A DNA stretch of 64,000 nt from Candidatus Electrothrix communis. GTDB lineage: Bacteria; Desulfobacterota; Desulfobulbia; Desulfobulbales; Desulfobulbaceae. The stretch spans positions 1,171,572 to 1,235,571 of the forward strand of contig CP130629.1 in assembly GCA_030644725.1 (NCBI GenBank). Direction: 5' to 3'. The translations under genes were made by a program, and so were the position numbers. This document shows, piece by piece, positions 35,054 through 43,892 of this stretch (positions are counted from its first letter, which is position 1; each line of letters starts with the position of its first letter). The notes beneath the pieces are model-generated. The model saw only the letters and a program-made list of their open reading frames with translations, had not been told where the DNA came from and made no database searches.

Positions 35054-36760
35054 ATGAATACCGCTGAGATGATCATCGAAGTATTAGGCCGAACCGGAGT
35101 AAAATACATGTTCGGTGTACCAGGATCGGCCATTGAAGACCTCAATACCGCACTCTGCAATAATACATACGGCATCCTTCCCATTGTTGCCAAACATGAG
35201 GAGGGTGCTGCTTTCATGGCTGACGGCTATGCCCGTGTCTCCGGCAGGCTCGGTGTCTGTTACGCCACTGCTGGCCCCGGAGCTTCCAATCTCATCACCG
35301 GCCTGATATCATCATATGCCGACCAGATCCCGGTGCTGTCCCTGACCGGTCAAGTGGCCACATCACTCTTCGGCAAAGGGGCCTTTCAGGAATCAGGATC
35401 TGAACAGATTGATCTCACAAGAATATTCAGCAGCTTTACAAAATACAGCAGAATACTGATCTCTGAGATCCGCGCGCAATATATGCTGCAGAAGGCCGTT
35501 CGTCTCGCCTTGAGCAATCCCGGCGGCCCGGTCCATATAAACATGCCTACCGACATTATGAAAAGAGCTGTGGAACTCCATGAACCCTTCATGCCGACAG
35601 GCACCGAAGAAACACACCTTTTCGACGTGGAACGAGTGGACAAGGTAGCAGAACTCCTTGCCGGTGCCCGACGCCCAGCTATTATCGCCGGTTGGGGAGT
35701 ATACCTTTCGCGGGCCATGCCGGAACTTCTGCAATTGGCCGAACAGCTGCAGATTCCTGTTGCGACCTCGCCGAAGGCCAAAGGAGTATTCCCGGAATCT
35801 CACGAATTGTCATTAGGTGTCCTGGGGTTTGCTGGCTCTCCGTTGGCTCAGAAATATCTGATAGATAATAACGTTGATATCCTTCTTGCAGTGGGCACCA
35901 GTTTCTGCGAGATGACGACCAACGGCTGGGATGAGCATCTCCAACCCACCGAACATTTAATTCATCTGGATGTTGACAACGAAAAGATAGGGAAAATTTA
36001 TCCCGCATCACACTCCATGTCGGGTGACCCGAAAATAAATCTTAGAATGATTGCTCAGGCAATAGAAGGAACTTCGTCAAAAAAAAACCGCAGAGCACAC
36101 AGCAACAATCACCTGCAACAGCTACGTCAACGCCAAACGAAAAATGAAACGTTCACATCACGGAACGATCTTTATCATCCTGCACAGTTAACGCTCGATA
36201 TTCAGAGATTTTTTCCTAAAAACAGCATGTTTTTTTTAGATATCGGCACCTCCATGGCTTGGGCTATCCGGTACATGACCGTTGACCACCCCGGTTCTTT
36301 CTTTGTTTCTCTGGGTTACGGCTCCATGGGGTATGCAGTTGCCGCGCCTGTAGGGGCTCATTTGGCAGCACCTGATCGTCCGGTGGTGGCTATGGTCGGG
36401 GACGGCTCCTTTCTGATGAACGGTTTCGAGGTGGCCACAGCGGTCAACTACAAAATTCCGGTAATCTGGGTGGTATTGAACAATGCCATGCTCGGCATGA
36501 TACATCACGGTCGACGCCTCGTGAAAGAAACCGTTCCAGATGTGATGAGTACTTGTTTTCAACGGGTCGATTATGTCAAAATTGCCGAAGGACTGGGGGC
36601 GCGGGGTATTCATATAGACGGAAAGGAACCTCTGACCTCCTCATTGGTTGAGGATATTCTGACAGCACAGGTGCCCACAGTCCTTGATGTGTGGATCGAC
36701 GACCAAGTTGTGCCGCCTATCCACAGTCGCATTAAAACAATGGATACCCATTTTTCGTAA
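35054..36760 (+). CDS. Thiamine diphosphate-dependent enzyme (acetolactate synthase/decarboxylase superfamily)
   Basis: 568 residues with the three-domain ThDP layout. An N-terminal PYR domain has the catalytic Glu in KHEEGAAFMADGYARV and the QESGSEQID loop. A middle domain (about 185-330) follows. The C-terminal PP domain has the ThDP/Mg motif GDGSFLMNG...NN near residue 450. Relatives make acetolactate, decarboxylate benzoylformate or join two-carbon units; the substrate is not predictable. The ATG at 35054 (GGAG upstream) is preferred, because an earlier GTG lies inside the MITE end. It probably belonged with the citrate-synthase-like/SDR/condensation genes before insertions separated it. 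Confidence 0.85.
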   Translation: MNTAEMIIEVLGRTGVKYMFGVPGSAIEDLNTALCNNTYGILPIVAKHEEGAAFMADGYARVSGRLGVCYATAGPGASNLITGLISSYADQIPVLSLTGQVATSLFGKGAFQESGSEQIDLTRIFSSFTKYSRILISEIRAQYMLQKAVRLALSNPGGPVHINMPTDIMKRAVELHEPFMPTGTEETHLFDVERVDKVAELLAGARRPAIIAGWGVYLSRAMPELLQLAEQLQIPVATSPKAKGVFPESHELSLGVLGFAGSPLAQKYLIDNNVDILLAVGTSFCEMTTNGWDEHLQPTEHLIHLDVDNEKIGKIYPASHSMSGDPKINLRMIAQAIEGTSSKKNRRAHSNNHLQQLRQRQTKNETFTSRNDLYHPAQLTLDIQRFFPKNSMFFLDIGTSMAWAIRYMTVDHPGSFFVSLGYGSMGYAVAAPVGAHLAAPDRPVVAMVGDGSFLMNGFEVATAVNYKIPVIWVVLNNAMLGMIHHGRRLVKETVPDVMSTCFQRVDYVKIAEGLGARGIHIDGKEPLTSSLVEDILTAQVPTVLDVWIDDQVVPPIHSRIKTMDTHFS

Positions 36761-36797
36761 TCAATAAAGCTGGCTTACCTCAGACTCATCATCGGCT

Positions 36798-36829
36798 CAT
36801 CAGGGAGCAGGAAATCCCGCTCCCTGATG
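36798..36829. terminator. Hairpin between convergent genes
   Basis: CATCAGGGAGC pairs perfectly with GCTCCCTGATG around a 10-base loop, between the ThDP enzyme gene and trpA, which converge. It lacks a long T-run but its stability and place suggest a bidirectional terminator. Confidence 0.6.
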
Positions 36830-36863
36830 TGAGCTCTCTTTCGTTGCACTTAAGCGGACCTAC

Positions 36864-37643
36864 CTACCTCGACTCTCCAGCAAGCGAACGAATAAACGGT
36901 CCCACAGCCTCCGGCCCTTCCTGATCAACCAATTTAATGGTTGCCGTACCGATAACCGCCATATCCGCCTTGCCCTCAAGCAGAGCCACATCCTCACGAC
37001 TGCTGATCCCGAAGCCCACAGCCAGCGGAAGATCCGTGGCCCGGCGGCAACGCCGGAGATATTCAGCAAGGCCGTCGTCCATAGCTGTCTGTTGTCCGGT
37101 CACTCCTTTCCGGGCCACGCAGTAGACAAATCCGCTCCCCTGCCCTGCCACCTCAACCATCCGCTCATCCGTAGAAGTCGGAGTAAAAAACATAATGGCA
37201 GCTAAGTCCTTTTCCTTGGCTAAATGGAGATATGCCTTGCCCTCTTCCGGCGGTAAATCAGGAAGAATAAAGCCTTTCATCCCAATATCTGCTGCCCGCT
37301 CAATAAAGGCGTTCAAGCCGTAGCGGAAAACGATATTATAATAGGTCATAAAGAGAAAATTGACCTGGGGGAACTCCCGTACCATTTCTTTGGCAAAGGC
37401 AAAACTGTCTTCAACCCGAATTCCGGAAGCCAGGGCATCCTGATTGGCCTTGAGAATCACCGGTCCATCAGCCATAGGCTCGGAAAAGGGGATCTGGAGT
37501 TCAATGCAATCCACCCCGTTGTCCGCCATTTGCCGGATGACCTCGCGGTTGACCTCTAAAGAAGGATACCCGAGAACAAGATGAGTCATCAAAAGGATGG
37601 GCTTTTTCTCAAGTCGTTGTTGCAAGTCCTGTTGTATATTCAT
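36864..37643 (-). CDS. trpA: Tryptophan synthase alpha subunit
   Basis: TIM-barrel enzyme that cleaves indole-3-glycerol phosphate to indole. 259 residues with the active-site Glu in VDCIELQIPFSEPMADGPVI, the catalytic Asp in LPDLPPEE, and the phosphate-binding VGFGISSREDV plus ADMAVIGTA. The ATG at 37643 follows GGACAGGAC; a longer frame from 37673 is less likely. trpB and other trp genes are absent here, so the gene is either detached from its operon or this is a divergent alpha-like copy. Key residues look intact. Confidence 0.9.
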   Translation of the reverse strand: MNIQQDLQQRLEKKPILLMTHLVLGYPSLEVNREVIRQMADNGVDCIELQIPFSEPMADGPVILKANQDALASGIRVEDSFAFAKEMVREFPQVNFLFMTYYNIVFRYGLNAFIERAADIGMKGFILPDLPPEEGKAYLHLAKEKDLAAIMFFTPTSTDERMVEVAGQGSGFVYCVARKGVTGQQTAMDDGLAEYLRRCRRATDLPLAVGFGISSREDVALLEGKADMAVIGTATIKLVDQEGPEAVGPFIRSLAGESR

Positions 37644-37701
37644 TGTCCTGTCCGTTTTATATTTTTCAAACAAAATTAAAGTATTCGGAGTGTATTTGTA
37701 G

Positions 37702-37723
37702 GGGCAGACCCCCGTGCCTGCCC
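37702..37723. repeat. Short palindromic repeat of the TAGGGGCAGACCCC type
   Basis: GGGCAG...CTGCCC hairpin in the trpA upstream gap. Its wording (GTAGGGGC, ACCCCCGTG, CTGCCC) is typical of short interspersed palindromes common in Desulfobacterota and cyanobacterial genomes. Only this copy was noticed in the window. Confidence 0.4.
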
Positions 37724-37742
37724 GATATATCCGATGAATCCC

Positions 37743-40208
37743 TCATCGCGCAGCATAAATAAAAGGCCTTCGAAACATACCGGCAAAATGATGCCGACTG
37801 TCGACCCGTAGGGCAAGGATATTTTTACCCTGTTTGAGCTTTCCGGTCAAATCAACATCCCATTCAAAACGATAATCGTTATTCCACCAAAGCTTATCCT
37901 GTGTACGATGGGCGACTTCTTCGCCATTAAGATAGAGCCAACATTCGTTAAATAGACCAGGAAACCGGAGATGCAAATTCTTGTCTGCTTGTTCTACCGG
38001 AATATCTACCTCGGTGCGATACCAGGCGTATCCAATATAACTTTGCCGATCCGGATTGCGGATGCCCTGGGCCTGCATGTAGAGGTCTGTTCGCAGCAGC
38101 TCCCATTCGCTGACCGGATAATCTTTGAGCAAGTCCAAGGTATAGGTACCACGATTTGCCTCCCAGAAGGTCAGAGCCACTGGCCCGGCAGCAAAATTTT
38201 CTTTCACCCCGATATTCCTTGGATCACGGCGAAAGGCCCATTCCAGGGGCAGTTTGACCACCAACTCGCCCTTATCACCGTTGATCCATTGCTCCAGCTC
38301 CCGGTATTGCCGAACTTCGCCCGGCCACCAAGCATAGCCCTTATCCTCCACCTTCATCCCCTTATAGGTGGTAAAGGTCCCGTTCATAGCAGTCAATTTC
38401 TCCCGGATGACTAAAGCCTTTTCACCGAGCTTCACTGCCTTTTTATAATCAAGATCTGTTCCGGCCGCCTTCACCGTCTCCAGATACAGCGTTGTTATGT
38501 CGCAGCTCATGCGGGTAAAGGCGATCCTGTCTACATAGAGCTGCTCATTCCGGGAAAGAGATTTCTTTTTCTGTAACGGAGCAAGGAGTTCTTCCGCCTC
38601 CTTCATCTTCGCCTTCATGACCTTGAGCACGCCGGGCGTATAGATGGCCGGAGCAAGAAAATATTCATGCTCTGTGACGATGGTATTCTCCCATGCCTGA
38701 AAGATGGCCTCCCAGTACGCCTGCATAGGCTTTGCCGCAGGCCCATAAAATTTTTCGTAAAATTCTGCCAGCTCAGCCTGGATATCCGTGTCCGGATTCC
38801 ACATCAGCTGACCGCGCAGATAAAGATTGAAAAAGGTGGTGGCAATGGCATTGCGGCTTTCCGTATTAACACCCAGAATTCCGGCCTTGCGATAATGCTG
38901 AACATCCTGGATAAAGGCTTGATGGGAGGGATTAGGGAGATCACGCCAGACCAACATCCCCTGATCGTAATCATAAATAGCGAGACGCCCATCCATAACC
39001 TCGGCCCATTTATAGATAAAATCCTTATATTCCTGCCGGGGCGGTGATTGGAGGGAATCCATGCCGTGGATAGGATCAATATCAATAGGGGCCAGCTCAC
39101 AGAAAAGGGATTTTTCCGCCTTCATTTCCCGCACAGGCGGGATGGTCATATTGGTGTAGGCCAGAAAACCTATTTTTGCCGAGCTGTCCGGATATTTTTT
39201 CTGGAGAATGCCCGCCACCTTATTATAGAGTTCCAAGAAGGGGTCGGTCACGCTCCAACGGAGATAATATTTATCCCATTGCAGCTGCATCAGCTTTTTA
39301 TCTCCCGGATAGGTAGACTCGTAAACTCCATCCTCCATACTCAGAGAAAAGCTCTCACCGCTAGCATATTTTTCCTCCACCTTCTTCACAATATGCTCTG
39401 CTGTTTCCGGTGCTGTCAGAGGAATGCGAAAAACGTTTTCGTTCAACTCTCGGACATATTGCCCCAGAGCATGTCCTGTCGGAGGAAAATCGCCCTTACC
39501 AAGGGTCATAAAATTACGTCGTTGAAACTCCTCCTTCCCTGCATGGTCACCAAGCCAAGAAATCCAATAGGTCCGTATCTCAAAGGGAGGAGCATAGACA
39601 TAATCCAGTTCACCGAGAGTCAGCCGGGGCTGGGCAGGAATGCTCTCGCCGAATTCGGTGGGCAGGTACCATCGGCACCCCCAGCGGCGCAAAAGCTCAA
39701 TGACGGCATAATAATGGCTGAGATCATTACTGCCGGCAAGGTACACCCGATTATCTTTACGCCGGAGGACAATGGCGTCGCTGCGCAAAAGGCCCTTTAC
39801 CGTGACCGGTTTCTTCAAAGCAGCGACAAGGGATTTATCCGCCTTGAGGGCCTCTTGACCAATAATAATGAGCGGTTGCTTTCCCTTGAGGGCTGCGGCA
39901 ATCGCCTCCGGGGTATTGGCAATTGTCGGAGCAGCACCGGACATCATTGCAATGTACTTTGCCAAATCCTCAGCAGCCAGCTGTTCATTGGGGCCTGCCT
40001 TCTCAGCAATCACGATCACAGCAGAGGTTTTACCTTTATCGGCAATGACCAGCTCCTGTATATCTTGTATAGCTTGAGCTTCCTGCACGTTGCTCTTAAC
40101 AGTCTTTTGTTCTGCCCAACCTCTGACTGATACAGCAGCCATGCTCAGGAGGATGGTGGCAAAAAACAGCACCATCCTTTTTGTTCCTGTTATCTTTCCT
40201 GGATTCAT
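37743..40208 (-). CDS. DUF4838 / GH20-like secreted protein with C-terminal beta-sandwich
   Basis: Large exported protein (821 residues) with a signal peptide (MVLFFATILLSMAAVSVRGWA). An N-terminal alpha-glucuronidase/GH20b-like domain spans about 50-190. A DUF4838 TIM-barrel-like region follows (about 190-570; WGCRWYLPTEFGE, GHALGQYV, GVNTESRNAIA). The C-terminal jelly roll resembles GH2 sugar-binding domains (WYRTEVDIP, LHLRFPGLFNECWLYLNGEEV). It probably degrades or remodels a polysaccharide in the periplasm or outside. The ATG at 40208 lies 5 bases after the upstream stop. It ends the run of surface-glycan genes. Confidence 0.75.
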   Translation of the reverse strand: MNPGKITGTKRMVLFFATILLSMAAVSVRGWAEQKTVKSNVQEAQAIQDIQELVIADKGKTSAVIVIAEKAGPNEQLAAEDLAKYIAMMSGAAPTIANTPEAIAAALKGKQPLIIIGQEALKADKSLVAALKKPVTVKGLLRSDAIVLRRKDNRVYLAGSNDLSHYYAVIELLRRWGCRWYLPTEFGESIPAQPRLTLGELDYVYAPPFEIRTYWISWLGDHAGKEEFQRRNFMTLGKGDFPPTGHALGQYVRELNENVFRIPLTAPETAEHIVKKVEEKYASGESFSLSMEDGVYESTYPGDKKLMQLQWDKYYLRWSVTDPFLELYNKVAGILQKKYPDSSAKIGFLAYTNMTIPPVREMKAEKSLFCELAPIDIDPIHGMDSLQSPPRQEYKDFIYKWAEVMDGRLAIYDYDQGMLVWRDLPNPSHQAFIQDVQHYRKAGILGVNTESRNAIATTFFNLYLRGQLMWNPDTDIQAELAEFYEKFYGPAAKPMQAYWEAIFQAWENTIVTEHEYFLAPAIYTPGVLKVMKAKMKEAEELLAPLQKKKSLSRNEQLYVDRIAFTRMSCDITTLYLETVKAAGTDLDYKKAVKLGEKALVIREKLTAMNGTFTTYKGMKVEDKGYAWWPGEVRQYRELEQWINGDKGELVVKLPLEWAFRRDPRNIGVKENFAAGPVALTFWEANRGTYTLDLLKDYPVSEWELLRTDLYMQAQGIRNPDRQSYIGYAWYRTEVDIPVEQADKNLHLRFPGLFNECWLYLNGEEVAHRTQDKLWWNNDYRFEWDVDLTGKLKQGKNILALRVDSRHHFAGMFRRPFIYAAR

Positions 40209-40213
40209 ACTGA

Positions 40214-40984
40214 TCACCGGTCCAAAGCCCTTGTAATAAGATACACCCAATACCCGAGATACTCTTTGATCCCCTTGGTTGTCATTTCCAGGACTCCGGC
40301 CTGGGGCAGCCAGTCAAGAAAAGATGGGACACGCTCAACCAATTGATAATCCGTCGCTGCCGGAAGAACCGATACCCCAATTCTTGAAAAAAGAGCCTCA
40401 GCTCGGCGCATATGGGTAGCAGAGGTCACCAGCAGAATCTTTTTGACTCCCTGTTGATGTAAAATTTGTTGGCTGTACATCGCGTTTTGCTGCGTATTTC
40501 TGCTCTTGGTCTCCAGTAATATGCTGTCAGCCGGTATATCCATGAGTTGCAAAATATCTGCCATATCCTCAGCTTCAGATCGGTATCCCGGCTCATTACC
40601 ACCGGATAAAATCAGAAGAGGAGCCTTCCCGGCCTTGAAAAGTCGGGCAGCATGAATAATTCGATCTGCACCGCCCCCGAGATCGGTCAGGCCAGTTCCG
40701 GGAACTCTCCCCCGTGTAACGCCGCCCAAAAGAACAATCGCATCCGCAGTCGGTATTTCTTCGAGAGAAAGCGGTGGATAACGACGTTCCAGGGAGTGCA
40801 GAACAAATTCGGCAGCTACCTGGGTCGAGCTGGCCCAAAGCAAAGCGACCGATATGAGCATCAGCAATCCGGCACCCCGTTTCCTGCGCATCCAAAGCAG
40901 AAGGAATGCAACAAGGAAAAAGATGATAGCCATGCCCAAAGGATAAACAAATAAGGGCAACAGCTTAGTGAGTGCAAAGCTCAT
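40214..40984 (-). CDS. YdcF/ElyC family membrane protein (DUF218), longer paralogue
   Basis: Two N-terminal transmembrane helices, then a DUF218 domain: DAIVLLGGVTRGR, HAARLFKAGKAPLLILSGG, RNTQQNAMYSQQIL, ILLVTSATHMRRAEALFSR. Relatives SanA and ElyC affect envelope integrity and lipid-carrier-linked glycan synthesis in enterobacteria. 256 residues, usual for ElyC. The gene overlaps the shorter paralogue upstream by 20 bp. The context in a polysaccharide operon fits a role in undecaprenyl-phosphate handling, which is inference. Confidence 0.85.
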   Translation of the reverse strand: MSFALTKLLPLFVYPLGMAIIFFLVAFLLLWMRRKRGAGLLMLISVALLWASSTQVAAEFVLHSLERRYPPLSLEEIPTADAIVLLGGVTRGRVPGTGLTDLGGGADRIIHAARLFKAGKAPLLILSGGNEPGYRSEAEDMADILQLMDIPADSILLETKSRNTQQNAMYSQQILHQQGVKKILLVTSATHMRRAEALFSRIGVSVLPAATDYQLVERVPSFLDWLPQAGVLEMTTKGIKEYLGYWVYLITRALDR

Positions 40985-41573
40985 ATTTTCTTAAGAGAAT
41001 AATAAATATTTTATTCAGCTCAGCCCAAACAGTTTGCAGGGTATTCTCATCTCGCCACCATTGTTCTTCCGGTGTTAACCGACTGCCGAACTCTCCTGAA
41101 CTGACCACTGCAAGCCGAACCTCGCTCTCTGCAAATTGTGCTTTAAAAATCAAGGATGCCCGACGGGTATGGTAGGGATCAGTCACCACCAGCACATTTT
41201 GTATATTGTTTATACGACAATACTTCTCCACCAATTCAGCATCGGTAAAGGTATTCTTTGAGCCTTCGATGATGGTTATCCTGCCTGTCGCTGCGCAATC
41301 CGGGCAGAAACGTTCCAGCATCCAATCCCAGGCGTTTTTCTTGTTGTCCACCAGGACCAAATGGCTGACCAAACCGGCCTCATGCAAGGAAAAACCCTTG
41401 CGAAGACGACTCCCTCCCCCGCCGCCCAGCACCACAGCAATATCCGCCTGTTTAACTGGCTCGTCAACAATAAGCAGAAAAGGAGCATAGCGCATAAAAA
41501 GGATTCCAGCAGCAAGGACGAGCAAAATACCGAACACGGTGCCGCCCAGAAAGGAGAGTAAGCGCGTTTTCAA
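40965..41573 (-). CDS. YdcF/DUF218 family protein, shorter paralogue
   Basis: 202 residues: one N-terminal membrane helix, then DIAVVLGGGGGSRLRKGFSLH, the acidic segment EGSKNTFTDAELV, and VLVVTDPYHTRRASLIF. It shares the fold of the next gene but is diverged, and together they make an overlapping pair. The Gly-rich loop is long (five Gly in a row). Partner and substrate unknown. Confidence 0.8.
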   Translation of the reverse strand: MKTRLLSFLGGTVFGILLVLAAGILFMRYAPFLLIVDEPVKQADIAVVLGGGGGSRLRKGFSLHEAGLVSHLVLVDNKKNAWDWMLERFCPDCAATGRITIIEGSKNTFTDAELVEKYCRINNIQNVLVVTDPYHTRRASLIFKAQFAESEVRLAVVSSGEFGSRLTPEEQWWRDENTLQTVWAELNKIFIILLRKYELCTH

Positions 41574-41591
41574 CTTGGGCCTCTTGTCGCT

Positions 41592-42740
41592 CTATTTCCG
41601 TAAAAAAATAATCAGCCCTTCTGCAAACCGCCGGACATACAACCAAGGCAAGACGATTTTTCCCTCTTTCTGATAACGCCAAAGCATAAACGCCGGCGGA
41701 GGAAAAAGATTTTGCACAATATAAGCACAACGCTCCTGCCAAGTAGATAAACCTTTCAGTTCAAGTAAGGTCTGCTTTCTGATACCGTCACGCCTGCCGC
41801 TTCCAAGAAGCTGAGCAGCCGCTTCATTTTCGATTCTTTGGTGTAAAAAGAGCTTTAATTCTTCAGGACACACTGTGCCGAACCAAGATTGTGCTGTGGT
41901 TATGGCGTCAGCACAGAGCGAGATGATCTGAAGCTCCTTTACTCGTCGACAAAAGGCCTCTATCTCTTGCCCTGTCAAGGCTTGACAGAGTAAATGAATA
42001 TCGTACAGCCAAATCAGCCGGTCACCGCTATGGGAAAAATGCCCTGCCCGGTGAAAGCAGGAAAAGATCAGCGCATCGACCTTGCTCAAGGTGCGGGCAT
42101 TTTCTCCCAAGACAGGAATAGCCTCAGCGTTTTCAACGAGCTTTCCGTCAGCAAAGTCCCGGCTGAACTGACGGTTACAATTACTCACCTGCCAATGCAA
42201 ATCATAGCAGCAGGAGAATCCTTGCGCTGTTTTCTTTGCATAGCTCATCTGGGTGTTGATATAATCCACCTGCGCTTCATGGAGAGGCGCGTAACCCAGT
42301 TTTTTCATCAAGCCTGCTGCCTTCTCTCGGTCTTCCTCTGAGAGGAGCAGATCAGTATCACATCTCGGACGCAGGCCCGGCTCCGGGTATAGGGTATAGG
42401 ATAACGGCGTTCCTTTGAGGAGAAGTGGAGTAATCCCGATTTGAGCAAAGGCGTTGAGCAGGTGACGAAGATCCAGCTCAGCTACCAGTTCAAAGGCGAC
42501 CTGATGCAAAGCTGTTTTCCGCAGGCGAAGCAAAAGGGGCTCAGGCCAAGCACGAGCACTGCTGACTTCTGAGGCGATCCTCCGAAACAGGAGCGGAGCC
42601 ATTCCTTGGGAAACAACATCCTGAAAAAAAACTTCTTCTGAGAACTCTCTGCTTTCCTGCCACCTAGCTTCCTGCCCAAGAAAAACTTGACGAAGCAGCT
42701 CACCAGTCTCTGGGTGCAGTCCTCGAACCGTCACCGTCAT
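41592..42740 (-). CDS. NTP_transf_5 nucleotidyltransferase-like protein
   Basis: Nucleotidyltransferase-superfamily protein of 382 residues. The core is LLLKGTPLSYTLYPEPGLRPRCDTDLLL with a DxD-like CDTD, typical of PF14907 proteins found in exopolysaccharide and exosortase loci. The ATG at 42740 overlaps the upstream glycosyltransferase stop (ATGA). The nucleotide and acceptor are unknown, and many relatives act on proteins or small molecules of cell-surface systems. Confidence 0.7.
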   Translation of the reverse strand: MTVTVRGLHPETGELLRQVFLGQEARWQESREFSEEVFFQDVVSQGMAPLLFRRIASEVSSARAWPEPLLLRLRKTALHQVAFELVAELDLRHLLNAFAQIGITPLLLKGTPLSYTLYPEPGLRPRCDTDLLLSEEDREKAAGLMKKLGYAPLHEAQVDYINTQMSYAKKTAQGFSCCYDLHWQVSNCNRQFSRDFADGKLVENAEAIPVLGENARTLSKVDALIFSCFHRAGHFSHSGDRLIWLYDIHLLCQALTGQEIEAFCRRVKELQIISLCADAITTAQSWFGTVCPEELKLFLHQRIENEAAAQLLGSGRRDGIRKQTLLELKGLSTWQERCAYIVQNLFPPPAFMLWRYQKEGKIVLPWLYVRRFAEGLIIFLRK

Positions 42741-43882
42741 CCACCTCTTATCGACTTGTTCAGGATGCCGAGGGAGCGATAGACTTCCCATGTTTGACGA
42801 AAAACAATCTCTTGGTCAAACTCCTTGCAGACCTTTTCACGGCCTGCTGTACCGAAATGAAGGCAAGTCTCCGGGTGATCCAGGAGATATTCAATCTTTT
42901 CAGCCAAGGCGACAGCATCTCCCACCGGCACGAGGAAGCCGTTTTTCTCATTCTCCACTATTTCCCGACAACCGGGTGCATCAGTGGTGATAATGGGTAG
43001 GGCCATAGATGCCGCTTCCAGAAGGCCTCGCGGGATTCCCTCCCGCCAACTTGGCAGAACCATGAGATCTACCTCTGTCATCAGCTGTTGCATATTTTCC
43101 ACATGTCCGAGTACCGTTAACATACCGGATTTCTGCCATCTCCTTATATTCTGTTCTGGTACGGCACTAGGATTACCCAGATCCGCAACCCCGGCAAGCA
43201 GGAATTCAAGCTCATCGCTCCGATGGATCAATAACTCGGCAGCTTCCACATACTCCCTAATCCCCTTTTCCCAGAGCAACCGAGCAGCCAGCAAAACCCG
43301 AAATTTCCCTTGACGTACCTTTTGCACCGGAGCAAAACGCTCGGTATCCACGCCGGAGCCTCGAATCAGATGAATATGTTCCGGGCCGATCAGGTTATGC
43401 TTGAGAAACAAGGCTCTATCATCAGGATTCTGGAGAATCAAGTGACTCCCTTTTCCTCGTAAAGCCTGTCTGAGTAACCCCTTAACCAGAGGACGAAGGA
43501 TACGGGCTCGCATAGATTGACTGATAAAGACATGCCCCAAGCCTGTAACAGCATGAATCCTGTTTTGTATTCCTACGGCCTGCGCAGCTAACGCACCGTA
43601 GATAACACTCTTAATGGTGAAATTATGCACTACATCAGGTTGCTCTTTTTTATATATTGAGCAGATATATTGGAGTAGTCGGACTTCACGAAAAGGATTA
43701 AGACTGCGCCGATTCATGGGCAGGGGGATCCAACGAAAACCCTCGTTCTCAATACGCGGCCCGTACTCGCCGGGCGGTGACATCATGACCACTTCAGCGC
43801 CTTGCTTGTGAAGAGAGCGGGCAAGATCAAGCCGGAAATTATAGAGATACCAATCTGTATTGGCGAAAAAAATGATTTTCAA
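42737..43882 (-). CDS. Glycosyltransferase family 4
   Basis: GT-B enzyme similar to PglA/WbpH-type N-acetylhexosaminyltransferases: N-terminal IIFFANTDWYLYNFRLDLA, the middle VTGLGHVF, and the GT4 C-terminal block SWREGIPRGLLEAASMALPIITTDAPGCREIV with the catalytic ExxxxxxxE spacing. Cytoplasmic side of the membrane, adding a sugar to a lipid-linked intermediate. The start is not certain: TTG at 43882 fits the homologous N-terminus and sits 10 bases after the upstream stop; an ATG at 43945 would overlap the upstream gene. Confidence 0.85.
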   Translation of the reverse strand: MKIIFFANTDWYLYNFRLDLARSLHKQGAEVVMMSPPGEYGPRIENEGFRWIPLPMNRRSLNPFREVRLLQYICSIYKKEQPDVVHNFTIKSVIYGALAAQAVGIQNRIHAVTGLGHVFISQSMRARILRPLVKGLLRQALRGKGSHLILQNPDDRALFLKHNLIGPEHIHLIRGSGVDTERFAPVQKVRQGKFRVLLAARLLWEKGIREYVEAAELLIHRSDELEFLLAGVADLGNPSAVPEQNIRRWQKSGMLTVLGHVENMQQLMTEVDLMVLPSWREGIPRGLLEAASMALPIITTDAPGCREIVENEKNGFLVPVGDAVALAEKIEYLLDHPETCLHFGTAGREKVCKEFDQEIVFRQTWEVYRSLGILNKSIRGG

Positions 43883-43892
43883 CTTTTCTGTT

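Noticed and set aside
39048-40130. Plus-strand open frame of 360 codons
   Set aside because: Antisense to the DUF4838 gene, whose minus-strand product has a signal peptide and domain motifs. The frame is open by chance in GC-biased codons.
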